This document shows, one piece after another, positions 39,401 through 53,281 of a stretch of 64,000 nucleotides of DNA. This DNA comes from Edolisoma coerulescens (lineage: Eukaryota > Chordata > Aves > Passeriformes > Campephagidae), in assembly GCA_013397115.1 (NCBI GenBank), contig VWZW01004026.1:1922652-1986651 (forward strand), given 5' to 3'. The notes beneath the pieces were generated by a model. That model searched no databases. It was not told the origin of the DNA and was given only the letters and a program-made list of their open reading frames with translations. The position numbers were made by a program, and so were the translations under genes. Position 1 is the first letter of the stretch. Each line of letters starts with the position of its first letter.

Positions 39401-42149
39401 CTGGTTATGTGAGTCTCAGTACTCCTGAATGTTCAAGCTCTAGATTCCAGGGATAGTCTCCATCCTGATGGAGGAGGAAGCATACAGAGAAATGCAACAG
39501 AGATCTAATATTTATCTTAGTCTTTGTCAATAGAGAAAACATTAAATATTTCTACTCTAAGAATTTCTTTTTCCCATTTAATGTCACATCCATCCTATTC
39601 CTAAACTAATGGCTTTGTGTACAAAGAGTTAGAAAGCTCCTTGAATTAAAAGTTTTACAAATGTTGAAAAAATGACTAATTCTGCATCTCCTCAGAGAGG
39701 CAACGTTTACTGTCCATGACATTCAGGTTCTCAAGAGACATGCATTCAACATAGCAGCAGGCTTGTTGGTAGCATGCTTTTACCCAAAGAGAGTCTGGCC
39801 AAGGTCAGAGGACAGAAGGCCAGATTTTCCGATGACCAACAGTTGCATGTGCAGAGAAAGGCATATTAAAGGGGCTGGGGTGCTCAATACAAAGGTGCAT
39901 GTGATACCCAGGTGAGTCCTCACAGTGCTCTAGAAAAGGGGTATCTATTTTACTCTTCTTCGATACGGCCTGGATCAGTGATGCTGGACTGTTGAGTTAA
40001 TATTGGAAAAACTGAAAGGTGGAGATAATAATAACAATATCAATCTGGTTTTCTACCACAGTTTAGAGTCCTTTGAGGGATGCAATTTGGAGTACTTATG
40101 TAGGATGCTTTCTGCATATCTTGTTATCTTGTTGTCTAGCCTCCTACTGTGTAGATGTCTTTATAAAGGACTTTACGATCAAATTTTTGAGTTTCCAGAA
40201 ATATCATTTTACTGATCACTTGGAAGAATGTGGGTTTTCTTCTTCCCTCAGTTCTTAGTGAATGATAGAAATTCATGAGAACTCAAAGGAATGGTACTCT
40301 CCTCACATTTGACTGTGGCAGAGACGCTGGTTTTATGCTGTAAGCTTCATAAATTTGGGAATGCTAAAAGAAGAAAAGGACAAACCTTTAATGTTTTTTT
40401 TTTCCTGTTGAACATTTTAGTTTTACCTTCTTTCACAAGTACGGCATATTCAAACCAGAGATAATTTCCCGGAGAAATACCAGTTCCTGATGATATTTAC
40501 AGAACATCTATAATTTTTAGAGGTTTAGTTCCATGTGAACCTATGGCAGGAGCGCTGCTGATCTTGGCTCTGCATTGCCATTTATATCGATGCCGTATCT
40601 GAGCTATGAAACACTGCAGTCCATCTTTCATTAATGTAAGTCACCAGCTGACCTGCAATCATTTGACTCATTGAACAGTGGGTAACATATGTGTTTTGAA
40701 ATGAGATTAGAGATTTGATTGCCCTTCTCTTGACCCTGCCTTTGCCCTCTAAGTATTTGGTTTTATTTTGTTGCGAATCTAGATATATAGCTCTGTACAC
40801 TTCTGATTCTGTCTGCTACTCCTAGAAAAGTTGTTTCTATAGTAAACCACACAGAATCTTGACATAGATTCATATTAGCCAATTTGAGAAAAAACCAAAA
40901 CATTTCCATGTCAATGTAGATTTCTGCATTGATTTTAAAACAATAATACATAAGACCTAAAAGATATTTTGACTATGAATAAGAAAGAAATTCCTGGTCC
41001 CATTCCTAAGGAGGCAAAATGTGAAAATAATACAATAACTTCCAAAAAATAATAAAAGCAATCAAACAAACAATCCTCAAAATTATAGACCTTTTGATTT
41101 TTTAAACATTTATGTACATGCATATATATTATGCATACTTCTATTATGTGTATTATATATTAAATATTAGGAAAAAAAAAAAGAGGCTGTAGAAACTGCT
41201 AGGAGGATTTGGCAAATTTAAAACTATTCATTCACAAATTGCCAGGAAATTTCTGACTCTACTCTGTGGTTTTTTGAAAGAGAAAGTATTCTGCCTTTCA
41301 GATCCCAAAAGTACAACTGGTCAAAAAAAGCTTTCCTTCACTAGAAAATGAATCATAATTTATATGGCATTCACTAGGAGGACATAAATATGGAAAAATA
41401 AGTTATCTCTCCTTTGAAAATCCATCAGTTGAAAACCATATATTTTCAGTGACTTGTATCTCAGTAGGAAAGAATATCACTTTGAAAAGAAGAATCTCTT
41501 TCTAACAGATTTAATTGGACTGTATTAGGTTTCAAAGAGTATTTCATTAATTTTATTATTCTGCAGTGATACCCTTAGTTCATATTGCTCAGATATGTAG
41601 ATATTTAGAGAAAAAAATACACAAATTGCTTATATTAGAAGTCAGCTTTTAAGAAATAAGTTTAGAGAGCATCTGCAAAAAGAAAATCTGAGGAAATAGG
41701 AATTCTGCAATAAAACCTCAAGCTTATTGTAAAGAATATCAGTTTTGGATGACTTGGTGACTTTTTCCAGTGAATTAGAATAATACACATTATTAATTTT
41801 TCTATCTGGGAGATAGAAAATATGGCTGACAATGGAAAATTCATGGGGGAAAAAAAAAAGAGTTGAAAACACAAAACAAATCATTTATTACCTGTATTTT
41901 ATATTAAAGATTTGCCAACTAATAATGACAGTGTTGGTGATTGTGTGGATAAACATGATGATCCCTTAGCAGCATTCTCTAATTCTTTGAACAAATATTA
42001 CAACCTTCTTGACAGAAGACAATCATTCTAAGTAATAATCTGCTAGCACAAAGGGCAAATTTTGTCTTGACATTTGGAGTTTGAACATTTGACCTTGACT
42101 GGTGAAGAGACCTCCACACTTCTTGTATGTATGCAGAGAAGATATGGGA

Positions 42150-42456
42150 CTGATGGATCCTGCAAGAAAGACGGATAGGGACTGTTTACAGTGGCAGGAC
42201 AAGGGGGGATGGATTCATACTGAAAGAGAGTAGGTTTAGATTAGGTAGTAGGAAGAGATTATTTACTATGAGGGTGATGAGGCACTGGAGCAGGTTGGCC
42301 AGAGAAATTGTGGATGCCCCATCCTTGGACATGTTCCATACTGGATAGGACTCTGTGCAGCTTGGTCTGGTGAAAGGTGTCTCTGCCCATAGCAGGGGTT
42401 GAAACTAGATGATCTTTAAAGGTCCTCTCCAACCCAAGCCATTCCATGATTCTATG
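42150..42456 (+). mobile_element. CR1 LINE 3' fragment
   Basis: This is the CR1 3' region in the plus direction. AGATTAGGTAGTAGGAAGAG (near 42240) corresponds to the conserved segment GATTGGATATTAGGAAAA. It is followed by GCACTGGAGCAGGTTGGCC, GATGATCTTTAAAGGTCCTC, and the terminal CCATGATTCTATG at 42444-42456. The element is 5'-truncated with an intact 3' end, the usual state for bird genomes; the 5' limit is approximate. Confidence 0.92.
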
Positions 42457-45400
42457 TATAATTCTCAAAATCATCCTTCAGAAGCCTTTGCAGAATTAAT
42501 TCTATTCTGCATATTGTCAATTTGTTAATGTTGTATTATATTTTCCATACTGAGGCAGTGGAAAATAAAAAGAACTAAAAGCACAGATATGGTTTTTCCT
42601 GTGCTGTCTGTGACCAGCTGAGGGCAAGGCTTAATACACAGTTACTTGTGCTAAATTAACTCATTATAAAAATATATTTTTATATATCATCTAAGATATA
42701 TAAAAAAAACAGAGACATTGTAGATTATTAGGATGGTAAATAAGAAAGTGCATGTGGATGTGCTCATACACATATGTACACACATTTATTTAAAATATGC
42801 AGCCACGTAAGTGAAGCTTGGGGCTTTTTCTTCTCAGCATTGAACGTATTTTCAGTAATAAACAATTGTTCCCACAAATTTATTTCCTATATGAAATTAT
42901 TGGGTGTAGAGTCGAAGGAAAGGAAACCGGCATTGCAGCAAATTACCTTGCTCAGAGCCATGCAGTAAGTTTGTGATTGATTAGTGTTCCCTTTCCTAAT
43001 CAGACCAGTGATATGTCCTTTACACAGCAATGCTTCCTCCCTAGGAATGGTAAGAAGGAAAATATCCAAAGTTCTGAAGGGCAGTGTTTAAAAATGGAGT
43101 TGTTAGTTTATGGTTTTTGTTAATGAATACCACCTATTTTAATTTTTATATTTCATGAAGAAAAAGTTGGAAACTGAGTAAAAAAGGGCCAAGCAGTAAG
43201 TTGAAAAACTAAATAGAAATGTCAGTCCACTGGAAGTAGAGATTTAAAGTTCAGTTAAGCAACAAAGTAGAGTAATAACAGCTGGTATCATAGTGATCCC
43301 TCAAACAGCCCTCATTTGGAAACTTCATTGTTTTATAAGGAACACTTTACCTTCACAGATAATATAAAGAATCATTTTTATCTTCTATATTTTTGCTATC
43401 AGTATATGCCTTCCTTTGAATACCCTTGACAGATGTTACTAAATTGCCTTTATTTTGCTTCGATATTATAGAGAAGAATCCCTTTAACACTGTTGCAGTT
43501 TATTCTAGAAGGTCTTTACAAAGTGTAAAAAAATGGAGTATTTTTGGGTCATTTTTGCTGGAAATTATATTCCTCAGTTTACCAGGAGCATTCCTAATGA
43601 TGGTGTGATACGGTCTTCTCTATTGATTTTCTGATAAGTTTTATGTCACACTGTGACACTGTGTGGTGCTCTCATCACCTGGGTGAATTACAGCATTTTT
43701 TGGTGAATGGCTGCAGACTCAGATATGAGAAGGGATCTACTGTGACTCTGCTGTTGCAATGTGGTTCATCGGAGCCCACAAGCATATTAACATATTCTTG
43801 TAATGCAGAGCTCTTAGTGTAACAGGACTTAATTTATTAATATGCTGTCCAAATATTTGGTGCCCTTTCTGCTTTAAAGTAGGTTTTTTTCAGAAATTTT
43901 AATAATAAATATTAAAAATAAGACTTTAGAAAAATTTGGATATACCAGGCCAACCCAAATATCAAAATGATGCCCCCCCTCAAATCAATACTGTTTGATA
44001 TTTTACAGTATATTAGAGGATAAAAAAAATTAGTAGTTTCAAAAGCACTTTTCCTTTTGTAAGACAGAAAAGGGCTTAAATTATTGTGGCTTTATTTTTC
44101 CATAAACTAAACTATTTGCATAGAGTATTCAGGAAAACAAGACAACCTCTCAGAATGTTTATCACCCCACTGTTCCTTAATAAAAGATGTGGGAAGATTT
44201 GAAGTAGGCAGTTAAGCTCTGTAGGGCACCATAATCAGAGCTGTCAGGTGTAAAGTATTTTTTTCTCCCTGTTCTTCACAGTTTATGTTGCCAGGAATGA
44301 GCTGAAGCTCTTAAAACTGTAATTTCTTTCTACCTTTGTAGATAATTTTATTTACAGACACAAACGATATTGGGTAGAATTTTTTGTTTTGTATTTTAAG
44401 AGAAAATAAACTAATTAAGTAAATTAAATGATTGTATTAATTTCACTGGGTAGATTCTTATGCCAGAAAGAGCTTAAATTCCTGACAGAGATTTCTTAAG
44501 AAATAATTATTTACTGAGCATCAAGACATAAAGTGATCATCCTGAGTCAGAAGATTTACTAGGCCCTGGATGGCCATATTCAGATGTATTTGTTCAGAGA
44601 CATGGGTGCCACTTCACAAGTGGCTCCAAAGGCAGACAGGGAGTGAAGAATTCCTGGGACATGGCTTTATACACTGTGTACCAGTTGTCATCTGATGCAC
44701 ACAAAACTGCCTGACATTGATAAACTGACATGCTAAGCTACTGGTATTACTTCCTATGAAAGCCCAAATCAGTGCTAGAAAGCCTGGAAGTTGTCCCATT
44801 TCTCATGATGCAGGGTTTAGTTGCTCCCTGAGCACACTTCCGAGGTTAGAGAAGATGCTCATTGCTTCTTTTGATGTTTACTAGTACTACAAGGTCCACC
44901 TTGAACCGTAAACATATGCTCTGAGGAGAATGAAGATTTACTATCAGCAAGATTTGGAATTATAACTTTGCACTGACAAGTGACTCCCTTCAAATTCCTA
45001 ACACTCCTGTGAGTTTCTAAGTGGGTACATCATTCTCCTATCTGGCTCAGATTAAATGTGCTTTGGGTTTTTCTGTGGTTTGGGTTTTTTGGGGAGTTTT
45101 TTGAGAATTGAGAATATTTTCTATTGAAGGAATGAGTAAATGGGGGGATTGTGCACTTCAGCTGAGGTACTCAGAATGTGCATCCTTGGAAATTAAGACT
45201 AAGACACCATATCTCTAGCAAGCTCACAGCAGTACTGAAGTACTCCTATGTATGCAGTCTGTCTTAAAACTTTACCAAAACTTCCATTTTTGTGGAAGCC
45301 CCTTGCCAGACACATGCCTCATGTACACAACAGAAATCAACAGCATTATCCCAAAACTAGAGTTTGATTATTTCCTGTGGACTTCGGCAACCTCTAGTCG

Positions 45401-48400
45401 AAGATGCAGCAATCTTCTTGCAGGTGGAGGCTATGGATAGTAGATAACAAGGCTCCGGAGGAAATAAACACATATATTTTCCTCTTTCAGTAACTACCTA
45501 TGGTGTGGAGATGATTTTTTAGAACCATTTCCAATTATCAGTAAACTAAAAGAAGCTGGAAGTGGAAATTACTTATGCCCTGAAATAAATGAATTGCTTA
45601 TGATGGGCAGTATCAGCAAGCTGACTGTGATTTTTATATTGATTCACTTAAAGCTTTTTATGGTTAATAACTTGAGAATGACAAGTACAAGGAATGTTAT
45701 TCATATAATTAATAGTGATTTAGAGAGTCTTTATCCATAATTATGTTCGTGTTAAACCCTCTCAAGCACTATTGAATAAAGATCTGAAGGCTGTGTTTGA
45801 GCAAAAGTGTATTGATTTAAACCCCAATTGGTTCTCTTTGTCTGAGGTCAGTTTTAGTTCTTCACTTTTTTATATTTGTATTACTGACTTCTTTTCCATT
45901 GTTCTCTGCATAAAATTGCACTGTTACTATGTCTATACAAACCAAAAAACAGTTGGAGCCCCAAAACTGTGACTAAAGCTATATAAAACTAAAGCTGTAT
46001 AAATTAGGGTGGGTTCTGAAACAGAAAGTCCATAAAAAGGACTTATGTCTTCAGTGTGTCTGAGAATATAATGAGAAGTGATCTCCCCACTCTCTAAAGG
46101 AGTACATCTAAAGCACAGCTAATTTTAATTTGGATAAAATAGTGTTCTGGCTCACTAAATACTCACCCAAAATAGATGAATGCTTAAAACAGGGAATTAT
46201 CTTGGCATCTGTGAAGCAATTACTTGGTCTGCAATGAACTTCTAGTCTTATGTAGAGAAAGGTCTCTTTTTCTTCAGTACTCTTCAGGTAATATGGAGAA
46301 GTATATAGCTCTCCTACCTAACAAGGCTGACAAATACTATTGCAAAATGTTAAATTCTCAAATATTAAGGTAATGACAACTTAGGACTAGAGATTTGAAC
46401 TAGAGAGTCTCAAAAATGCACTAGTTTAATGTTCAATAAATTTTGTGATCTCCGCAAGAATAAGAATGTCCTAAAGGTCTTTGCTACTTACATACAGTGG
46501 CACCTTTGCATTTTATCCTGCACAGTTAAAGGACTACACATATGAATATTTCCAGTATGCAGTTTTGAATACTTACATTGTAGTGAATGGGGCAGAATAA
46601 TTTAATTTTAGATATGTATGTATATATTTATTTATTTACTTACTTACTTACTTGAATGCTACCTTAGCCTATTGCAATATGCCAAATAAGATGCTTTTGT
46701 TTTCCCTGAAGATTTTCTGTATATAACCTATTCTGAATATAATTTTGTATATAATAATATATAACCTATCTTCTGTCATTGGAATTCCACCTTCCGTGCT
46801 AGATTTTGTCTCAGTGACTTCCATAAGCTGCAGGGTAAAGAAATAAGCATGGGACTCCTGAGAGGATGGCATTTCTTTACAGAAAATGCTAACTTTCATC
46901 ACCAAAAAACCCCACACCTGCTACTGAAAGGCAATGTTCTAAGGCTGAGGGTGAAGCAGTTAAGACATAAGCAAACCCTAAGTATTACTTTTTATAAGTG
47001 GAAAAATAATACAAAAATTTGTTAACTGCAGCCTGTAGAATAAGGTCTTTTTATGCACTGTTCTTCAGTGATACAAGAATTTACCTGCCCTTTTTGTTTC
47101 ACTTGGACTAGTTAAGGTGTCTGGAAAAAAACCAAACAAATAAAAAAGTAAGGAATCAAAAATATCCTCAATAACTTCTGTGAATGTGAGGGTTAATTAG
47201 GTGCATGTAGTAGCTATGTCTAAGGACATTTTATAGAAATATTGAATAACAAAATCTCTCACATTTGTAAAATTAGACAGTTAGTGAATAAAGTTAAATT
47301 TGTTCTGCTTCCAAAAAAAGGCCAGAGGACCTAATGAAACGTATCTATTAAAATATACTACGGATAATTAAATTTTCTCAGATCAGTCTCGTACCTCTTT
47401 GCATATTTTGATGTTAATGCTTGTTTAAATCTAAACATCATTTGACCCAAACTATATATCTCTTGGTATTGAACACACAGAGCAAACACAATCTCTATAG
47501 AAAGAAATGAACCAAAATGCTTGTACTTTGGAAAAATTGCTTTGTTGATGTCGCCTTCTCTATAATAAATGTGAAAGATATGATTTATAGAAGAGAAAGT
47601 ACTGAAACCAACAATATATAAAGAAAAAGATCATGCATGTAGAAAAAACATAATTGGCGGGAAAGTATGTTTAATCACACACACAAGCTGGCACATACAT
47701 AGACAGTGGTTTGAAAACAGTGTGTTGAGTTGTACCAAATCTTCCATAAAATAGGAAAAGAAAAATAAATCAGTATTCTTTAAATGGACAAAGTATGAAA
47801 ACGTAGTTGTTAGTGAGGTGCTATTTTGTCTTTAAGTCTATTCTCTTTATCTCTCTGTGTTTCCTACTTTGGGAACATCAAGTGACATCATGCGGGCAAA
47901 ATCAGCAATGAATAATGTACTTTTTATGCAGTTCTTCCCTTTGAAGAATCCAATGTTGAAATATTAATTAGTTTTCTATGTAAGTCCTAGATAGCTTTTC
48001 CTCAGCAAAGCCTTTACAGAACAAGGGAAAAGAAGATTTATCCCCCACCATCCTGAAACTCTAAGTAGAACAGGCAGTAAATGGCATCAACATATTTTGA
48101 ACTAACTAAAAAAAAACCCAAACATATGATTAAGTCCAAGCAGAATTTCAGTCTGCAAATACTTGCTAGTCTCTGTGGCTCTCATGAAATGTGATTCATT
48201 TCTGGACTAATTTCTTATGGTGTTTTGAATCAGAAAAACCTTGCTTGTTGGGTTAGCTTTTATTACAAGTTACATACAATTCAAATTCTAAACATTTCTA
48301 TGACTTTCGATCTCTTTCTGTGACACACAAGATGCAAATTACTAGAAAAAGAAATCTTTTATATTAACTCTTATTAAATTAGCACTAGTCAATATTTTAA

Positions 48401-49425
48401 AATTTCATCCACATCAGGTTTGGAAATGTACATATGTGCACATCCTTTCCTAAAGATTTGGACAGAAAATAAAACTGTACCAGCATTATGCACCAATCAT
48501 GGGGAGAAGGGGGGTTGTTCTTATAAATAAGAGTTAAACCGTTTGTTTATTTCTGGATGCTTCCTTTTAAAAATTAATACTGTTGAATCTGGATGGATTC
48601 GCTTCTGAAAAGTCAAAGTCTCTGTGAAGGCAAGGAAAAAACACAGAACTGTAATTTCATGTTGATTTCTTGATCTTTATTATGCAGCCAACAGAAAAAA
48701 ATAAGAGGTAATAGTCTTCATAAGGTATTTTTTTTATTTGTAGGTATTATTATTTTATTTATTAACTGTGAATTAAGTCTGACAAGTTTCTACAAGGTTT
48801 TGAATTCGTCTTATACTTCAAATTGTTTAATTGCTATTGAGTCTTCCTTCATGAATTTACTGTCTTGATTCTAACCTGTTGGATGCTTTTTATCAGCTAA
48901 TATCTAGATATATCAAAATTATATAAGCATATAAAAATGCAGTAATGCAAGAACTATTCTTTTAAAACACGATGTTTTAAAATCCTATAGGACCTTCAGA
49001 AAAGCTGTATCTTCAGCATCAGAAGATCTATAGCTTTTTAAAGTTGCCAGAGCCTCTTTTAAATGAAGTCAGCTTTTTAAAACATGCGTTTAAATGGCCA
49101 TGAATATTACATTTTATACAGATTTCATTAACATTATTTTATTTTACTTAAGCAGGAAAACATTGCCATATTTGTCTGGCATGTTTTGGTTTAACTGTAC
49201 ACTTATGCAGGCATTTGCAAAGGCAGACAAGCAGTCGTCTAAGAATAGGATGCACTTTGAAAACGTGAATATGTGTACTTGGCAGGTTGCTGAAACAGGG
49301 AAATGTCAGCTCTGTAATTTGCAGTCAGAGCCATTCAATACCACACTGGTTAAGCACAATTGTGCACTTTCATGTCTTGATTCAGTCAGGTGTCTAACAA
49401 AAAAATGGAAGAAAACAAAAAAGGG
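42457..49425. other. non-coding, no supported gene
   Basis: AT-rich desert. Small simple repeats include a TTTA/CTTA run at 46621-46654. No RNA gene, repeat end or coding frame can be supported. Confidence 0.5.
46621..46654 (+). repeat. TTTA / CTTA tetranucleotide repeat
   Basis: TTTA units pass into four CTTA units. Simple repeat. Confidence 0.85.
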
Positions 49426-49530
49426 AAAAAAAGGAAAAAAAAGGAAAAGGAAAAGGAAAAGGAAAAGGAAAAGGAAAAGGAAAAGGAAAAGGAAAAGGAA
49501 AAGGAAAAGGAAAAGGAAAAGGAAAAGGAA
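49426..49530 (+). repeat. (AAAAGG)n hexanucleotide microsatellite
   Basis: About 15 or more near-perfect AAAAGG units follow an A-rich lead-in and end in a degenerate GGCAAGG stretch to about 49560. Translated, it gives artificial Lys-Arg or Lys-Glu repeats on the plus strand and Leu-Phe repeats on the minus strand. The frames of 100-150 codons across it are artefacts of the repeat. Confidence 0.95.
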
Positions 49531-49560
49531 GGCAAGGTGAGGCAAGGCAAAGAAAGGAAA

Positions 49561-50794
49561 GGAAGAGAAAAAAATACTGTGTTTATATGGCAATGGTCTC
49601 ATGGTATCCCAAATAAGATTAAGAGCAGTTACAAAAGAAATAGAGACTGCAGATGTCAAGAAGTTTGGGTTCTTAGAAATGGACAGGAAGGTACAAATCT
49701 GTAACCAAACTTTTCAATAAATTCTTATATATTCTAGTCGGTGCTAGACTCGGCATGATTTGCAGAGGGGAGGAAATTACTTTTTAGCAAGGTAAGGCTC
49801 CAGGGTTTTTATTGTTCTGGGGAGAGGTAGTAGTGTAGAGCTTGATGCAAAAAAAATAAAGTGCTTAAAGAGATTCAGTCTTTAAGCCAACAGATTCTGT
49901 TACTTGAAATGTAAGTGGTGAGAAATAAGCCACAGCAGAAACCACTTTATTTTTGCCAATACCCAATTAGACCTTTGGAATAACTTGTTCTCAGTTTGGC
50001 TTCTGGTCAGTTACAGAGGATGCACTTTGAGTACTTTTTGTTTCTTTACAATTGCCTTTTCTAAATAAAATGTTTGTTTTGTTTTTCTCCCGCAGGATTC
50101 CATGTGGTGAGGGAAGAAGTTATTAGCTCCCTTTTCTAAAATGATTGCCTATTTAAAGCCATTTAGTAGCTATAGGCATTTTCTTTAAATTCTATGCAGT
50201 GTATTCATATTAACTTTGGCAAACCAAAAGAATTATTTGAGAACTAGGAAAAGGTTGGGGGCCAGTACATTAAAAAAAAAAGTCTCTTCATGGTTTGTCT
50301 GCACTAATTTAACTATTATTTAAAATGTCCTCTGGCAGCATTTGTAACATTAATTGTCTAATGATTTTCTCATATTTAAACCATGGTAATTAAATTGTGC
50401 AGAGAGTATTTCTTATTCCTGCTGCAAGAAAATGTTTTCACTTGATTGAAGCTGAACTGCAATTTGCCCTTTATGTTATAAGGGAAAAAAGCCACAGGAC
50501 TGCTGGGAGCAAATGGATCAATTAAACAATGTTCTTTTGTAATGAGGGTTACATCATTCTGCCAGTGATAAAAATCTGTAACCGAATCTGTCACTAATGA
50601 TATATGCCATCTTTTTAGCCCCACAATGCTAACCTATCAGGAGGCAACTATAAGGCTTAACATTCTATTGATCCTTGCATGTTCTGTTTCAGAAGTCAGT
50701 AAAAAAATGAAAAAGCAGCTCGTTATAAAATTTTAACTTTATGATCAGAGGCTACCAGAGGCTGAGAACAGCAATATTATTGGGATGAAAATAT
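49561..50794. other. non-coding, no supported feature
   Basis: AT-rich sequence between the hexanucleotide repeat and a CR1 fragment. No gene or repeat end is recognised. Confidence 0.5.
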
Positions 50795-51205
50795 AATTTT
50801 GGGGCTTGGGGCATCAACCACCACTCTAACCTGCCTGTTCCAGTGTTTGACCACCCTCCAAAAGTAGTAAAGAACCATTCCCATACATCCTACCACTGGA
50901 TTCCAAGGAGAAGATCTCAGCACCTGCCTCCCCAATTCCGCTCCTCAAGAAGCTGCAGAGAGCAATGAGATCTTCCCTGAGCCTCCTTTTTTCCAAACTA
51001 GACAAGCCTAAAGTCCCTAGCCACTCCTCACAGATCCTGACTTCCAGCTCTTCCACCTGATTTGTTGCTCTCCACTGGATGCATTCAAGGACCTTCACAT
51101 CCTTCTAAAGTTAAATCCTTCCAGAACTGCACAGAGTGCTAAAGGAGAGGCTGTACCAGTCCTGACTACAGTGGGATAATCACATCTTTTGACTGGTCAA
51201 GCAAA
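50795..51205 (-). mobile_element. CR1 LINE fragment
   Basis: On the minus strand it encodes a decayed stretch of the CR1 reverse-transcriptase C-terminus, with LECIQWRAT and LGLSSLEKRRLREDLIAL at about 50970-51090. Plus-strand hallmarks are CCTGTTCCAGTGTTTGACC near 50833 and CTCCACTGGATGCATTCAAG near 51070. The terminal 3' 50 or so bases are not seen. Both limits are approximate. Confidence 0.9.
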
Positions 51206-51563
51206 AGAGGTCAAGCAAATCTGAACAAGCAAAGAAAAGCAAAACCAGAAATCCATTTGCTATTTCTTATGCGGTGTCAGGTGTTAGGCAGGTGTTCTTT
51301 GTGGAAAAAAAGTCCTCAGCACACATAATGTTTACTTGGAAAGACAAAACTGGAAAATAAAACCTGGGGATTTCTTCCATGCAAGTCTTTGATCTGTTCA
51401 ATCTCTACAAAGTCTTTTATGTCCTTACTGACTCACTGGTTTGGCTTTAAGGATGATTTTGCTGAGTGAAAAAGGCTGCACTCAGGATTCCAAATATATT
51501 TGTGAAGCGCAGTTATTTTGGATTTGAGGAAAGGACAGCAAACCAATTCATGTGTTTGGCCAG

Positions 51564-51610
51564 CAAACCAAACCAAACCAAAACCAAAACCAAAATCAAA
51601 CAAAGCAAAA
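51564..51610 (+). repeat. A/C-rich AACCAAA-type simple repeat
   Basis: Degenerate AAACC and AAAACC units lie directly before the left target duplication of the neighbouring LTR. The repeat is outside the LTR. Confidence 0.8.
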
Positions 51611-51620
51611 TCTGCTATTG

Positions 51621-52240
51621 CGTACCATCGTGGTTTAACCCCAGCAGGCAAATATGGATCCCTAAGCCACCCACGTACCAGATCCCCGCGTCCCCACAGT
51701 GGAGGGCAGAGAAGCATAAAGAAAATGTAAAACATCACAAGTTGAGATAAAACCAGTTTAATAATTAAAACAAACTAAAATACATTACCATTACTAATAG
51801 TGGTTATAATGAAAAGGAGAGAAGGAGAGAGGGGGAAAAACCCAAGAAAAACAAGAGATACGCAACACAACTGTTCACCACCCACTGGCCAATACCCAGT
51901 CTATCCCTGAACAGCAATCAGCAGCTCCCAGCCAAGTCTTCCCAATTTGTAGACTGAGCATGACATTCTGTGGTGTAGAATATCCCCTTGGCCGGTGGCA
52001 GCCAGCCGTCTTGGCTGTGCTTTCCTTCAGGTTCTTGTGCACCTGCTCACTGGTAGAGCATGAGACAGTGAAAAAAGCTTTATTTAAAGTAAGCACCACT
52101 GAGCAAACACCAAAATGTCAGTGTGTTCAGAATAACCAGCATTATTCTCTCTATATATATACACTAAACAAATAACACAGCACTTTAGCAGCTATAGGGA
52201 AGAAAATTAACTTGATCTCAAGTAAAATCAGGACACGTAC
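51621..52240 (-). mobile_element. solo LTR, ERVL-like, with 5-bp target duplication
   Basis: The LTR occupies 51626-52235 (610 bp) on the minus strand, flanked by an exact CGTAC at 51621-51625 and 52236-52240. On the minus strand it begins TGTCCTG and continues through a GTTAATTTTCTTCC block. In plus orientation other landmarks are TGGTTTAACCCCAGC near 51630, GAGATAAAACCAGTTTAATAA near 51744 and GACTGAGCATGACATTCTGTGG near 51952. I recognise this as an LTR type widespread in neoavian genomes. The promoter TATA region (near 51945) is degraded. The terminal dinucleotide at the 51626 end has changed from TG to CA in plus orientation. No internal retroviral genes are attached. The family assignment is from memory. 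Confidence 0.85.
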
Positions 52241-53115
52241 CTTCCCAGAATACTTCAGGATTGCCTCAAGGGCAGATTTGATCCTTTAAAAGTGTTGGAA
52301 GGCTGAGTCCTCCTATGGTTTCTGTGCAAGTTTGCACAAGGAACCAGATCTCTGTTCACAGACCTTCATTCTCAGAGATGGATGAATTTTAGAGCTGACA
52401 AAACTATGAGAAAAAATGTGGAGATGAGGTAATCTTATTTCTATGTAGAGAGGACAGAGGAATATATTTCTCTCTTTCTGGGTAAATGCTATCATAGTAA
52501 TTACTGACAATACATCCATTCCTAAATATTTCTGTTGTTCAGGGCAATATTATCCAAACATTCTTCAAAACCAACAAAATAAAACTGGAGGTATCATAGG
52601 CTGGTAATCACAATTCAGTCTAGTCACTATTTCCTCATTTTACTTCAGATGGCAAATATAATTTAACCCATTCAAAAGCAGGAGTAAATCCTTTAAATTA
52701 CATTCTTCAGTTCTTTTTTCTTCCTTTTTGTCTGTTTTCTGTCAAGTTGACATTAAAAAATGTTACAGATAGTTACCCCTAAATTTTATACAACAAATTT
52801 TACATGTAACACTCAAATTTTGTTTACAGTCAGAGAAAGAACTCCTCATGCATAAATAAACACAAGAATGCATTGCTAATACAACTGGTATCTTAAGCGT
52901 CTAAACATTATTAGCCCAAATCTGTTTCTCATAGAAAAAGAAAGAATAACCATTTGGTTTAAAAACTACAGTTATGTATGTTATATAATTAAGTTACATG
53001 AACCTACCCTATTTCTTGCAGTTATGCAGGAAAGAAGTTTACCCTTCCCTTGCTCCTCTGGGTGCCTTCACTCTGGTGCTGGTGATGAATGCCCATGTTA
53101 GCAGCTAATTGCCAG
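52241..53115. other. non-coding, no supported feature
   Basis: AT-rich sequence with no recognised repeat or gene. Confidence 0.5.
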
Positions 53116-53280
53116 CATGCAAGTCCTTTGCCAGGAGGAATATGATATTTATGTTGATGGTTTCTTATTCCTCACTCTGTGAGCTAATTTATATATATTT
53201 TTATATGTTTTTTAACATATATTTATACATTTTTTGCTTTTTTCATTGATCTGCAGCTTCTTACATGCAAATTTACTGTA
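53116..53280 (+). repeat. contig-end sequence repeated at 55351-55515
   Basis: These 165 bases are identical to 55351-55515 and stop exactly at a single N (53281). At the second site the sequence continues past the equivalent point. This is the pattern of two contigs that overlap at their ends but were not merged. Confidence 0.95.
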
Positions 53281-53281
53281 N
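53281..53281. other. single-N contig junction
   Basis: A single N sits where sequence similarity to 55351-55515 ends. It looks like a placeholder between joined contigs and not a low-quality base. Confidence 0.85.

Larger units (their letters stand above)
33551..42149. other. non-coding, no supported gene
   Basis: AT-rich desert containing the similar segment pair at 34107-34216 and 36320-36432, and a CAAAAA microsatellite at 35474-35503. All open frames are short and unrecognised. Confidence 0.5.

Noticed and set aside
49094..49704. Frames with Lys-Arg, Lys-Glu or Leu-Phe repeats
   Set aside because: Produced by the AAAAGG microsatellite read in different frames.
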